Source: Armatimonadota bacterium (GTDB lineage Bacteria; Armatimonadota; HRBIN16). From it: a stretch of 12,920 nucleotides of DNA. Under the pieces are notes generated by a model. The model saw nothing but the letters and a program-made list of their open reading frames with translations, made no database searches and had not been told where the DNA came from. Position numbers and translations under genes: made by a program. This document shows, one piece after another, positions 6,850 through 12,750 of this stretch (positions are counted from its first letter, which is position 1; every line of letters starts with the position of its first letter). Location of the stretch: NCBI GenBank assembly GCA_028275265.1, contig JAPWUZ010000048.1, forward strand, positions 1 through 12,920, written 5' to 3'.

Positions 6850-7595
6850 TAATCATCAAGAGCCCAGCAGAGATTGAAAAGATACGCGCTGCGGGCAGAG
6901 TGCTGGCGAGGGTCCTGCGTACGCTCAGTGAATCGATAACACCCGGCGTTACCACCACGGCGGACCTCGATGCGCTGGCGGCTATTCTGGTGAAAGAGGC
7001 GGGTGGACGCGCCGCGTTCAAAGGCTATATGGGCTATCCCGCGCATATTTGCACTTCGGTGAACCATCAGGTGGTGCATGGATTGCCGTCGAACCGGGTG
7101 CTGATGCCGGGCGATATCTTGAGCATCGATATGGGGGTGGAACTGGACGGCTATTACGCCGATGCCGCTGTTACCGTACCGATTGGCGAAATCACGCCGG
7201 AGGCGCAGCGACTGCTGGATGTCACCCGCCAGGCGCTGTACGTGGGGATAGACCAGGCGCAGGTGGGGAAGCGCATCGGCGATATCGCCTCCGCCATTCA
7301 GAAGTTTGTGGAGAAGCAGGGTTACTCGGTGGTGAGGGAACTCGTAGGGCATGGGGTGGGCAAAAAGATACACGAAGACCCGCCGGTGCCGAACTACGGA
7401 AAGCCGGGTACCGGACCGTTGCTCCGTGAGGGCATGACACTGGCGATTGAGCCGATGGTGAACCAGGGCAAGTCGCAGGTGGTTTGCCTGTCTGATAAGT
7501 GGACCATAGTGACAGAGGACGGTAAGCTCTCTGCTCACTTTGAGCATACAGTAGCCATTACTCGTAAGGGTCCGCTGATCCTTACGGTAGAGTGA
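6846..7595 (+). CDS. map: Methionine aminopeptidase type I
   Basis: This enzyme removes the initiator methionine from new proteins in the cytoplasm, using a two-metal centre. The 249-residue product shows all five expected metal ligands: D95 (SIDMG), D106 (YYADAAVT), H169 (VGHGVG), E202 (AIEP) and E233 (HFEHTV). The catalytic-pocket His is H78 in NHQVVHGLP. Length is right for the simple bacterial type Ia enzyme without an N-terminal extension. I chose the ATG at 6846 because its ATGA overlap with the adk stop suggests coupled translation. A GTG at 6831 would add five residues and has no visible ribosome binding site. Confidence 0.97.
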   Translation: MIIIKSPAEIEKIRAAGRVLARVLRTLSESITPGVTTTADLDALAAILVKEAGGRAAFKGYMGYPAHICTSVNHQVVHGLPSNRVLMPGDILSIDMGVELDGYYADAAVTVPIGEITPEAQRLLDVTRQALYVGIDQAQVGKRIGDIASAIQKFVEKQGYSVVRELVGHGVGKKIHEDPPVPNYGKPGTGPLLREGMTLAIEPMVNQGKSQVVCLSDKWTIVTEDGKLSAHFEHTVAITRKGPLILTVE

Positions 7596-7600
7596 GTACA

Positions 7601-7617
7601 CACCCGTTGCGCGGGTG
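7601..7617 (+). promoter_or_regulatory. GC-rich hairpin just before infA
   Basis: CACCCG (7601-7606) and CGGGTG (7612-7617) form a perfect 6-bp stem with a TTGCG loop. It lies six bases after the map stop and right before the infA ribosome binding region (GGGGATAGAGG), which starts inside the 3' arm. There is no T-run, so it is not a terminator. It could tune infA translation or block RNA decay; that is inference. Confidence 0.4.
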
Positions 7618-7629
7618 GGGATAGAGGCT

Positions 7630-7869
7630 ATGGCTAAGAAACAGGAGCCTGTCGAGAAGGAGAAAGGGCTTCAGGTAGAAGGCACAGTGGTAGAGACCCT
7701 TCCGAACGCGATGTTTCGCGTGCAGATTCAGGAAGGGCACATTGTGCTGGCGCACGTTTCCGGCAAGATGCGGATGCACTTCATCAAAATCCTGCCCGGG
7801 GACCGTGTGCTGGTGGAACTGTCGCCCTATGACCTGACTCGCGGGCGAATTATCTATCGCTACAAGTAG
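7630..7869 (+). CDS. infA: Translation initiation factor IF-1
   Basis: IF-1 binds the A site of the 30S subunit during initiation and works with IF-2 and IF-3. The product has 79 residues and is a single S1-like OB fold: LQVEGTVVETLPNAMFRV, GHIVLAHVSGKMRMHFI and the C-terminal GDRVLVELSPYDLTRGRIIYRYK, nearly the consensus. Typical IF-1 has 72 residues. This one carries about seven extra, charged N-terminal residues (QEPVEKEKG region). The ATG at 7630 follows GGGGATAGAGG. An in-frame GTG at 7615 would add five more residues but lies inside the hairpin and is less likely. The gene follows map, as usual, and is followed by a 115-bp gap that contains a promoter. Confidence 0.97.
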   Translation: MAKKQEPVEKEKGLQVEGTVVETLPNAMFRVQIQEGHIVLAHVSGKMRMHFIKILPGDRVLVELSPYDLTRGRIIYRYK

Positions 7870-7899
7870 CGTGTGGTCGCCCGGAAGGAAAAGAAGCAC

Positions 7900-7929
7900 T
7901 TGCCGAAAGGGGGAGACTTTCGGTATAAT
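7900..7929 (+). promoter_or_regulatory. Sigma70-type promoter for the rpmJ-rpsM-rpsK-rpsD-rpoA-rplQ genes
   Basis: A -35 box TTGCCG (7900-7905; four of six consensus bases) and a perfect -10 box TATAAT (7924-7929) are separated by 18 bp. Transcription would begin around 7935-7937, giving a leader of about 50 nt before rpmJ. This would let the alpha-operon genes be expressed apart from the spc genes. It is the best promoter I see in the window. Confidence 0.75.
7903..7923. promoter_or_regulatory. Inverted repeat filling the promoter spacer (operator-like)
   Basis: CCGAAAG (7903-7909) and CTTTCGG (7917-7923) are perfect 7-bp arms around GGGGAGA. The left arm overlaps the last three bases of the -35 box, and the right arm ends exactly where TATAAT starts. 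That layout suits a dimeric regulator that would block RNA polymerase. Read as RNA from upstream, it is a hairpin without a T-run. No regulator can be named. Confidence 0.5.
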
Positions 7930-7984
7930 AGGTATTTGCGTGTCCTTTTGGGCTTTGCATTCGGGCTGACAAGGGGTTCTGAGC

Positions 7985-8101
7985 ATGAAAGTTAGAGCAT
8001 CAGTGAAGAAAATCTGCAACGATTGCAAAATCATACGGCGCAGAGGCGTGGTTCGGGTCATCTGCAAAAAGAACCCGAAACACAAGCAACGTCAGGGTTA
8101 A
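7985..8101 (+). CDS. rpmJ: 50S ribosomal protein L36
   Basis: L36 is the smallest protein of the 50S subunit. The 38-residue product begins MKVRASVKKICNDCKIIRR and continues RGVVRVICKKNPKHKQRQG. The zinc-ribbon ligands are visible: C11, C14, C27 and H33. The length is the normal 37-38 of the zinc-binding form. It is the first gene after the TATAAT promoter at 7924-7929, in the usual place between infA and rpsM. The region before the ATG (AAGGGGTTCTGAGC) contains a usable ribosome binding site. The stop codon overlaps the AAGGAGG site of rpsM. Confidence 0.97.
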   Translation: MKVRASVKKICNDCKIIRRRGVVRVICKKNPKHKQRQG

Positions 8102-8113
8102 GGAGGCAGTACG

Positions 8114-8488
8114 TTGGCACGCATTGCTGGTGTAGACTTGCCACGAGATAAGAAGATCGAGTACGCCCTGCCGTATATTTACGGCATCGGGCTGTCGAGC
8201 GCGCGTAAGATACTGGCGCAGTGCGGGATTGACCCGTCGACGCGCGTGCGTCAGCTCACGGAAGGCGAAATCAGCCGTCTGCGCGAGGTGATCGACCGCG
8301 AATATCGCGTAGAGGGCGAGCTGCGCCGTGAGGTGCAGCAGAACATTCGTCGTCTTATCGAGATAGGCTGCTATCGTGGTTTGAGGCACCGCCGTGGACT
8401 GCCGGTGCGAGGTCAGCGCACGCGCACCAATGCGCGCACTCGCAAAGGTCCGCGCCGCACCGTGGGTACCAAGCGGAAGAAGAAGTAA
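8114..8488 (+). CDS. rpsM: 30S ribosomal protein S13
   Basis: S13 sits at the top of the 30S head and contacts the 50S subunit and P-site tRNA. The 124-residue product has the standard opening MARIAGVDLPRDKKIEYALPYIYGIG, the helix-hairpin region GLSSARKILAQCGID, and the S13 signature GLPVRGQRTRTNARTRKG (residues 95-112), then a basic KRKKK tail. The start codon is TTG, set by a strong AAGGAGG site 7 bases before it and by the exact match of the N-terminus to the family. It lies 12 bases after rpmJ and 18 bases before rpsK, in one operon. Confidence 0.98.
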   Translation: MARIAGVDLPRDKKIEYALPYIYGIGLSSARKILAQCGIDPSTRVRQLTEGEISRLREVIDREYRVEGELRREVQQNIRRLIEIGCYRGLRHRRGLPVRGQRTRTNARTRKGPRRTVGTKRKKK

Positions 8489-8506
8489 TAGGGGAGGCAT
8501 CACGAG

Positions 8507-8902
8507 ATGGCGAGAAAAGCCGTTACCACGCGACAGAAGGTAAAACCGAAGAAGAACATCGTTCACGGTGTTGCGCATATCCAGTCCACCTTTAATAACA
8601 CGATAGTGGCGATTACCGATGTGAATGGCAACGTGATTGCCTGGTCGAGCGCAGGAGTAGTGGGTTTCAAAGGCGCACGCAAGGGCACTCCTTTCGCGGC
8701 ACAAATGGCGGCGGAGGACTGTGCCCGTAAGGCAATGGAACACGGTGTGCGCAAAGTAGATGTGGAAGTCAAGGGTCCGGGACCCGGACGTGAAACCGCA
8801 ATCCGTGCCCTGCAGGCGGTAGGGCTGGACATTCTCTCTATCAAGGACGTGACACCGGTACCTCATAATGGCTGTCGTCCGCCCAAGCGACGCCGGGTGT
8901 AA
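8507..8902 (+). CDS. rpsK: 30S ribosomal protein S11
   Basis: S11 lies in the 30S platform, close to the mRNA exit and the Shine-Dalgarno helix. The 131-residue product shows IVHGVAHIQSTFNNTIVAITD, then SSAGVVGFKGARKGTPFAAQ, the signature KGPGPGRETAIRALQ and the conserved C-terminus DVTPVPHNGCRPPKRRRV. Length is normal (about 129). The ATG follows a GGGGAGG site. The next gene is rpsD, 23 bases later. Confidence 0.98.
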   Translation: MARKAVTTRQKVKPKKNIVHGVAHIQSTFNNTIVAITDVNGNVIAWSSAGVVGFKGARKGTPFAAQMAAEDCARKAMEHGVRKVDVEVKGPGPGRETAIRALQAVGLDILSIKDVTPVPHNGCRPPKRRRV

Positions 8903-8925
8903 AGGAGCAGGAGGAGTTTCATTCG

Positions 8926-9558
8926 ATGGGTATTGCATCACCGAAGTGTCGTTTGTGTCGCCGCGAGGGCGTCAAGCTGTTTCTCAAGGGCGAGCGATGC
9001 TACACCAAGAAATGCGCCATTGAGCGCGAAAGCCGTCGCAAGCCGCCAGGGCAGCATGGCGCCATGGCAGTCAGCAAGAAACTGACCGACTACGGCAAAC
9101 AGTTGCGGGAGAAACAGAAGCTGCGGCGCATTTATCGCATGGAGGAACGCCCGTTCCGCACGTACGTGGATGAGGCAATCCGACGTCCGGGCGTGGCGGG
9201 AGAAAACCTGCTGCAGCTGCTGGAAATGCGGTTGGACAATGTGGTCTACCGGCTGGGATTGGCGGTTTCGCGCGATCAGGCGCGGCAGCTGGTGTCTCAT
9301 GGCTTTTTCACCGTGAACGGGCGAAAGGTGAATATCCCCTCCTACCAGCTGCGTCCTGGTGACGAAGTATCTGTGGCGCAGGGTAAGCGCGACTCCGAAC
9401 CGATACGCAGTAACTTGGCGAAGCGGGGAGCGCATATCCCCGACTGGTTGACCTTCGACACGACAACGCTGACGGGGCGAGTGGTGGCACGTCCGACCCG
9501 TGAGCAGATTGATACCGATGTCGAAGAGCAGATGATTATCGAATTCTACTCGCGATAA
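8926..9558 (+). CDS. rpsD: 30S ribosomal protein S4, four-cysteine zinc form
   Basis: S4 starts assembly of the 5' domain of the small subunit and helps decoding accuracy; in several bacteria it also represses its own operon. The 210-residue product carries an N-terminal zinc motif, C8-x2-C11 with C25 and C30, as in Thermus S4. Then come GQHGAMAVSKKLTDYGKQLREKQKLRRIY and the S4 RNA-binding domain (MRLDNVVYRLGLAVSRDQARQLVSHGFFTVNGRKVNIPSY). The length (about 200-210) is normal for this form. The first residues (MGIASPK) differ from the common MARYIGP, so the exact N-terminus is slightly less certain, though AGGAGGAG lies just upstream. A structured 108-bp gap follows before rpoA. Confidence 0.98.
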   Translation: MGIASPKCRLCRREGVKLFLKGERCYTKKCAIERESRRKPPGQHGAMAVSKKLTDYGKQLREKQKLRRIYRMEERPFRTYVDEAIRRPGVAGENLLQLLEMRLDNVVYRLGLAVSRDQARQLVSHGFFTVNGRKVNIPSYQLRPGDEVSVAQGKRDSEPIRSNLAKRGAHIPDWLTFDTTTLTGRVVARPTREQIDTDVEEQMIIEFYSR

Positions 9559-9644
9559 CGGCATTCTGGTGTTCGCCGTGTGTGGATAGTGAGACAGAGC
9601 GCACCGCGAACACCGATGACTGGGCGAGATGGACAAAATGCCGT
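9558..9644 (+). promoter_or_regulatory. Nested RNA structure between rpsD and rpoA
   Basis: An outer 8-bp stem pairs ACGGCATT (9558-9565) with AATGCCGT (9637-9644). Inside it, GGTGTTCGC (9568-9576) pairs perfectly with GCGAACACC (9606-9614). After one C-C mismatch the stem goes on for six more pairs, two of them G-U (9578-9583 with 9599-9604), leaving a 15-nt loop. The outer 3' arm ends on the first base of TAAGGAGG, the apparent rpoA ribosome binding site. No T-run follows. I infer a translational control or processing element; S4, made by the gene just before, is one possible ligand but is unproven. Confidence 0.6.
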
Positions 9645-9666
9645 AAGGAGGCAGAGAGTCCGAACG

Positions 9667-10707
9667 ATGGCAGAACCACTACTCGTGCCGCGCATCGAAT
9701 CGATCGAGCAAAGCGGCACCTATGGCAAATTTGTCGTGGAACCTCTGGAAAGGGGTTTCGCTACCACGCTGGGCAATGCCCTGCGGCGTGTGCTGTTGTC
9801 GTCTATTCCGGGTGCAGCAGTCACCGCCATCAAGGTGGAGAAAGTGCTTCATGAGTTCTCCACCATTCCCGGTGTGAAAGAAGACACCACCGAGCTGATT
9901 TTGAACATCAAGGAACTGGCGGTGCGCGCACCGGGCGGTGGTAGACCGAACGAAGTCATCACGCTGACCGTAGACGCACGTGGACCGGGTGTGGTGACCG
10001 GCGCAGACGTGCATTGTCCCAACGATGTGGAGATTGCTAACCCTGAGGTCTACCTGGCGACCATCAGCGAAGAAGGGGCAACCCTGCGGATGGACCTGTA
10101 TGTACAGCGGGGGCGAGGCTATGTGGCACCGGAGAAGGTGACCTTGCCGGATTCTCTGGCGAAGACCATCGGCGTCATACCTATCGGTGCGATGTTCTCG
10201 CCCGTGCGCAAGGTGAACTATATCGTGGAGTCCACGCGCGTTGGCTTTAAGACCGACCTCGAGCGGCTCACGTTGGAGATATGGACGAACGGTACCATCT
10301 ATCCGGTGCATGCTTTGCAGGATTCCGCGCGGATTCTGCGTGAGTTCATGGACATGTTCGTGCGCATGGATGCCAGCGCGTCGTTGCCGCTATCTCCAGA
10401 GACCGCGTTGCTGCCTGCCAATGTGCCTGATGTGCGGGTGGAAGAGCTGGATTTCTCGGTGCGTACCTATAACTGCCTCAAAAGAGCGGGTATAAGCAGT
10501 GTACGCGACCTGGTGCACCGCACCCAGAGCGAACTGATGAGCATCCGCAACTTCGGCAAGCGGTCTCTGTACGAAGTGCGCGAAAAACTGGCACAGCTCG
10601 GGTTGACCCTGCGAGGTGAGAACCTTGCGCAGGTGATGGAGGAACTGGCGGCAGCTGCTGCCGAGGCGCACAAGGAAGAGAAAGAGGAAGAGGAAGGCAA
10701 GGAGTGA
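9667..10707 (+). CDS. rpoA: DNA-directed RNA polymerase subunit alpha
   Basis: The alpha subunit dimerises to seed RNA polymerase assembly and contacts upstream DNA and activators. The 346-residue product has the N-terminal domain (about 1-235), with FVVEPLERGFATTLGNALRRVLLSSIPG and the later VNYIVESTRVGFKTDLERLTLEIWTNG. A linker follows, then the C-terminal DNA-binding domain (about 258-315: LDFSVRTYNCLKRAGI, then MSIRNFGKRSLYEVREKL). The end is an Ala-rich stretch followed by an acidic Glu/Lys tail. The chosen ATG (9667) matches the family start. A GTG at 9580 in frame would add 29 unrelated residues from a structured leader. AGGAGG lies 15 bases before the ATG, longer than usual; a weaker GAGAG is closer. 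Confidence 0.97.
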   Translation: MAEPLLVPRIESIEQSGTYGKFVVEPLERGFATTLGNALRRVLLSSIPGAAVTAIKVEKVLHEFSTIPGVKEDTTELILNIKELAVRAPGGGRPNEVITLTVDARGPGVVTGADVHCPNDVEIANPEVYLATISEEGATLRMDLYVQRGRGYVAPEKVTLPDSLAKTIGVIPIGAMFSPVRKVNYIVESTRVGFKTDLERLTLEIWTNGTIYPVHALQDSARILREFMDMFVRMDASASLPLSPETALLPANVPDVRVEELDFSVRTYNCLKRAGISSVRDLVHRTQSELMSIRNFGKRSLYEVREKLAQLGLTLRGENLAQVMEELAAAAAEAHKEEKEEEEGKE

Positions 10708-10711
10708 GTTT

Positions 10712-11065
10712 ATGCGACATCTGGTTGGTCATCGTAAACTGGGACTGCCCAGCGACCAGCGTCGTGCGCTCTTGCACGGGCTGACGCAGCAGTTGTTTAT
10801 TCACGAAGCCATCCGCACCACCGATACACGGGCGAAAGAGGTGCGTTCCATCGCCGAGAAGATACTCACGCTTGCGAAGCGCAACGACCTGCACTCGCGG
10901 CGGCTGGCTCGACGCATCTTGAAGTCCGAGAGCCTGGTGAAGCGGGTGTTTGATGAAATCGCCCCGCGTTATGCCAGCCGGAACGGTGGTTACACGCGCA
11001 TCGTGCGACTGGGTAATCGTCGTGGGGATGGCGCGATGCTCGTGCTGCTGGAGCTCATCCAGTGA
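10712..11065 (+). CDS. rplQ: 50S ribosomal protein L17
   Basis: L17 is a 50S protein near the peptide exit tunnel. The 117-residue product begins MRHLVGHRKLGLPSDQRRALLHGL, continues with the signature IRTTDTRAKEVRSIAEKILTLAKR and ends NGGYTRIVRLGNRRGDGAMLVLLELIQ, the standard short bacterial form. AAGGAGTGA, spanning the rpoA stop, supplies the ribosome binding site, and only 4 bases separate the genes. It closes the alpha operon in the usual order; truA starts 9 bases after its stop. Confidence 0.98.
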   Translation: MRHLVGHRKLGLPSDQRRALLHGLTQQLFIHEAIRTTDTRAKEVRSIAEKILTLAKRNDLHSRRLARRILKSESLVKRVFDEIAPRYASRNGGYTRIVRLGNRRGDGAMLVLLELIQ

Positions 11066-11074
11066 GCCTTGTCT

Positions 11075-11848
11075 ATGCGTACGATTGCCGTGGTCATCGA
11101 ATATGATGGCACGGACTTTGCAGGTTTCCAGGTACAGCGTGGTAAGCGCACCGTGCAGGCGGAACTCTGCCGGGCGGTGCAGAGGATAACCAAAGAGTCG
11201 GTACCTGTTATCGGCGCAAGCCGAACGGACGCGGGGGCGCACGCCACCGGGCAGGTGGTGCATTTTCGGACCACATGCCGTATTCCGGTGGAGAGGGTAC
11301 CCGCAGCCCTGAACAGCGTGCTGCCAAGGGACATCGCAGCGCGCCGGGCGTGGGAAGCAGATGATAGCTTCCACGCGCGATACAGTGCCCGTTCGAGGGT
11401 GTATCGCTATACGATATGGAACCACCCGGTGCGCTCTGCGCTGATGGAGCGGTATGCCTATCGTGTGAGCCAGCCTCTGGATGTGGAGGCGATGCAGGAA
11501 GCGACAAAGTACCTCTTGGGCAAGCACGATTTTGCGGCTTTCGCCTCGGAGGCGGGGCGATACCGTAATACGGTGCGCGAGGTATACCGGGCTGAACTGC
11601 AACCGCGCTTGCCGCTGGTGTGGTTGCGCATCGAGGCAAACGGTTTTCTGCAGGGCATGGTACGCGCCATCATGGGCACTTTGATAGAGGTCGGTCTGGG
11701 CAAGCGTGCACCAGACACGATGGAGCATCTGCTGCAAGGCAGCGCCAAAGGCTGTGCCCTGTTTCATGTGCCAGCCCACGGGTTGTGTCTGGTAAGGGTG
11801 AACTATGACGAGAGCACTATTCGGAGGAGCGAACGAACAGGCGGGTAA
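11075..11848 (+). CDS. truA: tRNA pseudouridine(38-40) synthase TruA
   Basis: TruA converts uridines 38, 39 and 40 in the tRNA anticodon arm to pseudouridine. The 257-residue product begins MRTIAVVIEYDGTDFAGFQVQ. The catalytic aspartate is D52 in GASRTDAGAHATGQVVHF. Later motifs include FHARYSARSRVYRYTIWN, HDFAAFAS and the C-terminal NGFLQGMVRAIMGTLIEVGLGKR. Length is normal (about 245-270). The ATG at 11075 is preferred: a TTG at 11069 adds only two residues, and the GTGAG of the rplQ stop region is 8 bases before the ATG. rplQ-truA-rplM-rpsI is a common Gram-positive arrangement. The last residues (STIRRSERTGG) are probably an unstructured tail. Confidence 0.97.
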   Translation: MRTIAVVIEYDGTDFAGFQVQRGKRTVQAELCRAVQRITKESVPVIGASRTDAGAHATGQVVHFRTTCRIPVERVPAALNSVLPRDIAARRAWEADDSFHARYSARSRVYRYTIWNHPVRSALMERYAYRVSQPLDVEAMQEATKYLLGKHDFAAFASEAGRYRNTVREVYRAELQPRLPLVWLRIEANGFLQGMVRAIMGTLIEVGLGKRAPDTMEHLLQGSAKGCALFHVPAHGLCLVRVNYDESTIRRSERTGG

Positions 11849-11860
11849 AGGGCAATGACA

Positions 11861-12292
11861 ATGAAAACCTATTCAACCAAGCCATCAGACATAAAACGCG
11901 AGTGGTTCGTTGTGGATGCGACGGACAAACCGCTGGGTCGCCTGGCGGCGGAGGTGGCAAAGATACTGCGCGGTAAACACAAACCCATCTTCGCGCCGCA
12001 TCTGGATACCGGCGACTTTGTGATCGTGGTCAACGCCAGCAAGGTGAGGTTGACCGGTCACAAGGACGAGGAGCTCATCTACTGGCACACCATGTGGCCC
12101 GGCGGCTTGCGCTCCATCTCGCGAGGCAAGCTGATTGCCGAAAAGCCGGAGCGAGCCATCCGTCGCGCCGTGAAGGGGATGCTGCCGCACAACAAACTGG
12201 GCGCGGCGATGATTCGCAAGCTGAAGGTGTACGCCGGTCCGGAGCATCCACACGAGGCACAACAGCCGAAGCCGTTAGAGATTAAGGTTTAG
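11861..12292 (+). CDS. rplM: 50S ribosomal protein L13
   Basis: L13 binds 23S rRNA early in 50S assembly. From the ATG at 11861 the product has 143 residues: MKTYSTKPSDIKREWFVVDATDKPLGRLAAEVAKILRGKHKP, where the opening matches the usual MKTYxAKP. It continues with DTGDFVIVVNASKVRLTGHK and the L13 signature region from ISRGKLIAEKPERAI to KGMLPHNKLG. An ATG at 11855 would add two residues. I prefer 11861 because AAAGGG (11847-11852) is then 8 bases away, against only 2 for the earlier ATG. The signature and the pairing with rpsI are standard. Confidence 0.97.
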   Translation: MKTYSTKPSDIKREWFVVDATDKPLGRLAAEVAKILRGKHKPIFAPHLDTGDFVIVVNASKVRLTGHKDEELIYWHTMWPGGLRSISRGKLIAEKPERAIRRAVKGMLPHNKLGAAMIRKLKVYAGPEHPHEAQQPKPLEIKV

Positions 12293-12303
12293 TGAGGGAG
12301 ACT

Positions 12304-12702
12304 ATGGCAGAGGAGCAGGTACGCTATTACGCAACCGGTCGCCGCAAAACGGCGGTGGCGCGGGTGTGGCTGATGCCCGGCACAGGCAACATCACCATCA
12401 ACGGCAAGCCTGCGCGTGAGTATCTGGGCAGGTTTACGCTGGAGGCGATGGTGAATCAGCCCTTCGCTGTGACGAACACCGAGGGGCAGTTCGATGTGGT
12501 TGCCTACTGCAAGGGTGGTGGTATCAGCGGACACGCCGGCGCGGTGCGGATGGGTATCGCCCGTGCGCTGATTCAGGCGAAGCCGGATCTGCGTCCGATA
12601 TTACGCCAGCTGGGCATCGTCACCCGCGACCCGCGCGTCAAGGAGCGCAAGAAATACGGTCGCAAGCGCGCACGCCGCGCCTTCCAGTACGTCAAGCGTT
12701 AA
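12304..12702 (+). CDS. rpsI: 30S ribosomal protein S9
   Basis: S9 lies in the 30S head, with its C-terminal tail reaching P-site tRNA. The 132-residue product begins MAEEQVRYYATGRRKTAVARVWLMPGTGNITING and has the signature GGGISGHAGAVRMGIARAL, followed by the basic tail (RDPRVKERKKYGRKRARRAFQYVKR). The terminal Lys-Arg, which contacts tRNA, is kept. The start at 12304 is an ATG after GAGGGAG; a GTG at 12292 would add four residues and overlap the rplM stop. It is the last gene of the + strand run and is followed by a strong GC hairpin. Confidence 0.98.
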   Translation: MAEEQVRYYATGRRKTAVARVWLMPGTGNITINGKPAREYLGRFTLEAMVNQPFAVTNTEGQFDVVAYCKGGGISGHAGAVRMGIARALIQAKPDLRPILRQLGIVTRDPRVKERKKYGRKRARRAFQYVKR

Positions 12703-12721
12703 TCTCACCGCAAAGCGAAAA

Positions 12722-12745
12722 CCCCCCGCTCATACGAGCGGGGGG
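12722..12745. terminator. GC-rich hairpin between converging genes, likely bidirectional terminator
   Basis: CCCCCCGCTC (12722-12731) and GAGCGGGGGG (12736-12745) form a perfect 10-bp stem around an ATAC loop. It lies 20 bases after rpsI and 6 bases beyond the stop of the minus-strand gene. On the + strand the tail is AAAGTTT, a poor U-run. On the minus strand the stem is followed directly by TTTT, so the shape suits minus-strand termination better. It probably stops both transcripts. Confidence 0.8.
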
Positions 12746-12750
12746 AAAGT

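Noticed and set aside
7564..7585. GTAAGG/CCTTAC hairpin at the end of map
   Set aside because: It lies in codons for the conserved C-terminus of Map, the loop is 10 nt and no T-run follows; probably chance.
8000..8941. A 313-codon minus-strand frame opposite rpmJ, rpsM and rpsK
   Set aside because: It is antisense to three well-identified ribosomal protein genes and has no family match that I know.
9580..9666. N-terminal extension of rpoA from a GTG at 9580
   Set aside because: The 29 extra residues are unlike any alpha subunit, no ribosome binding site is seen, and the bases are better explained as a structured RNA region.
10478..11779. A 433-codon minus-strand frame across rpoA, rplQ and truA
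   Set aside because: It runs across three real genes and their boundaries, and the protein has no recognisable domain or ribosome binding site support.
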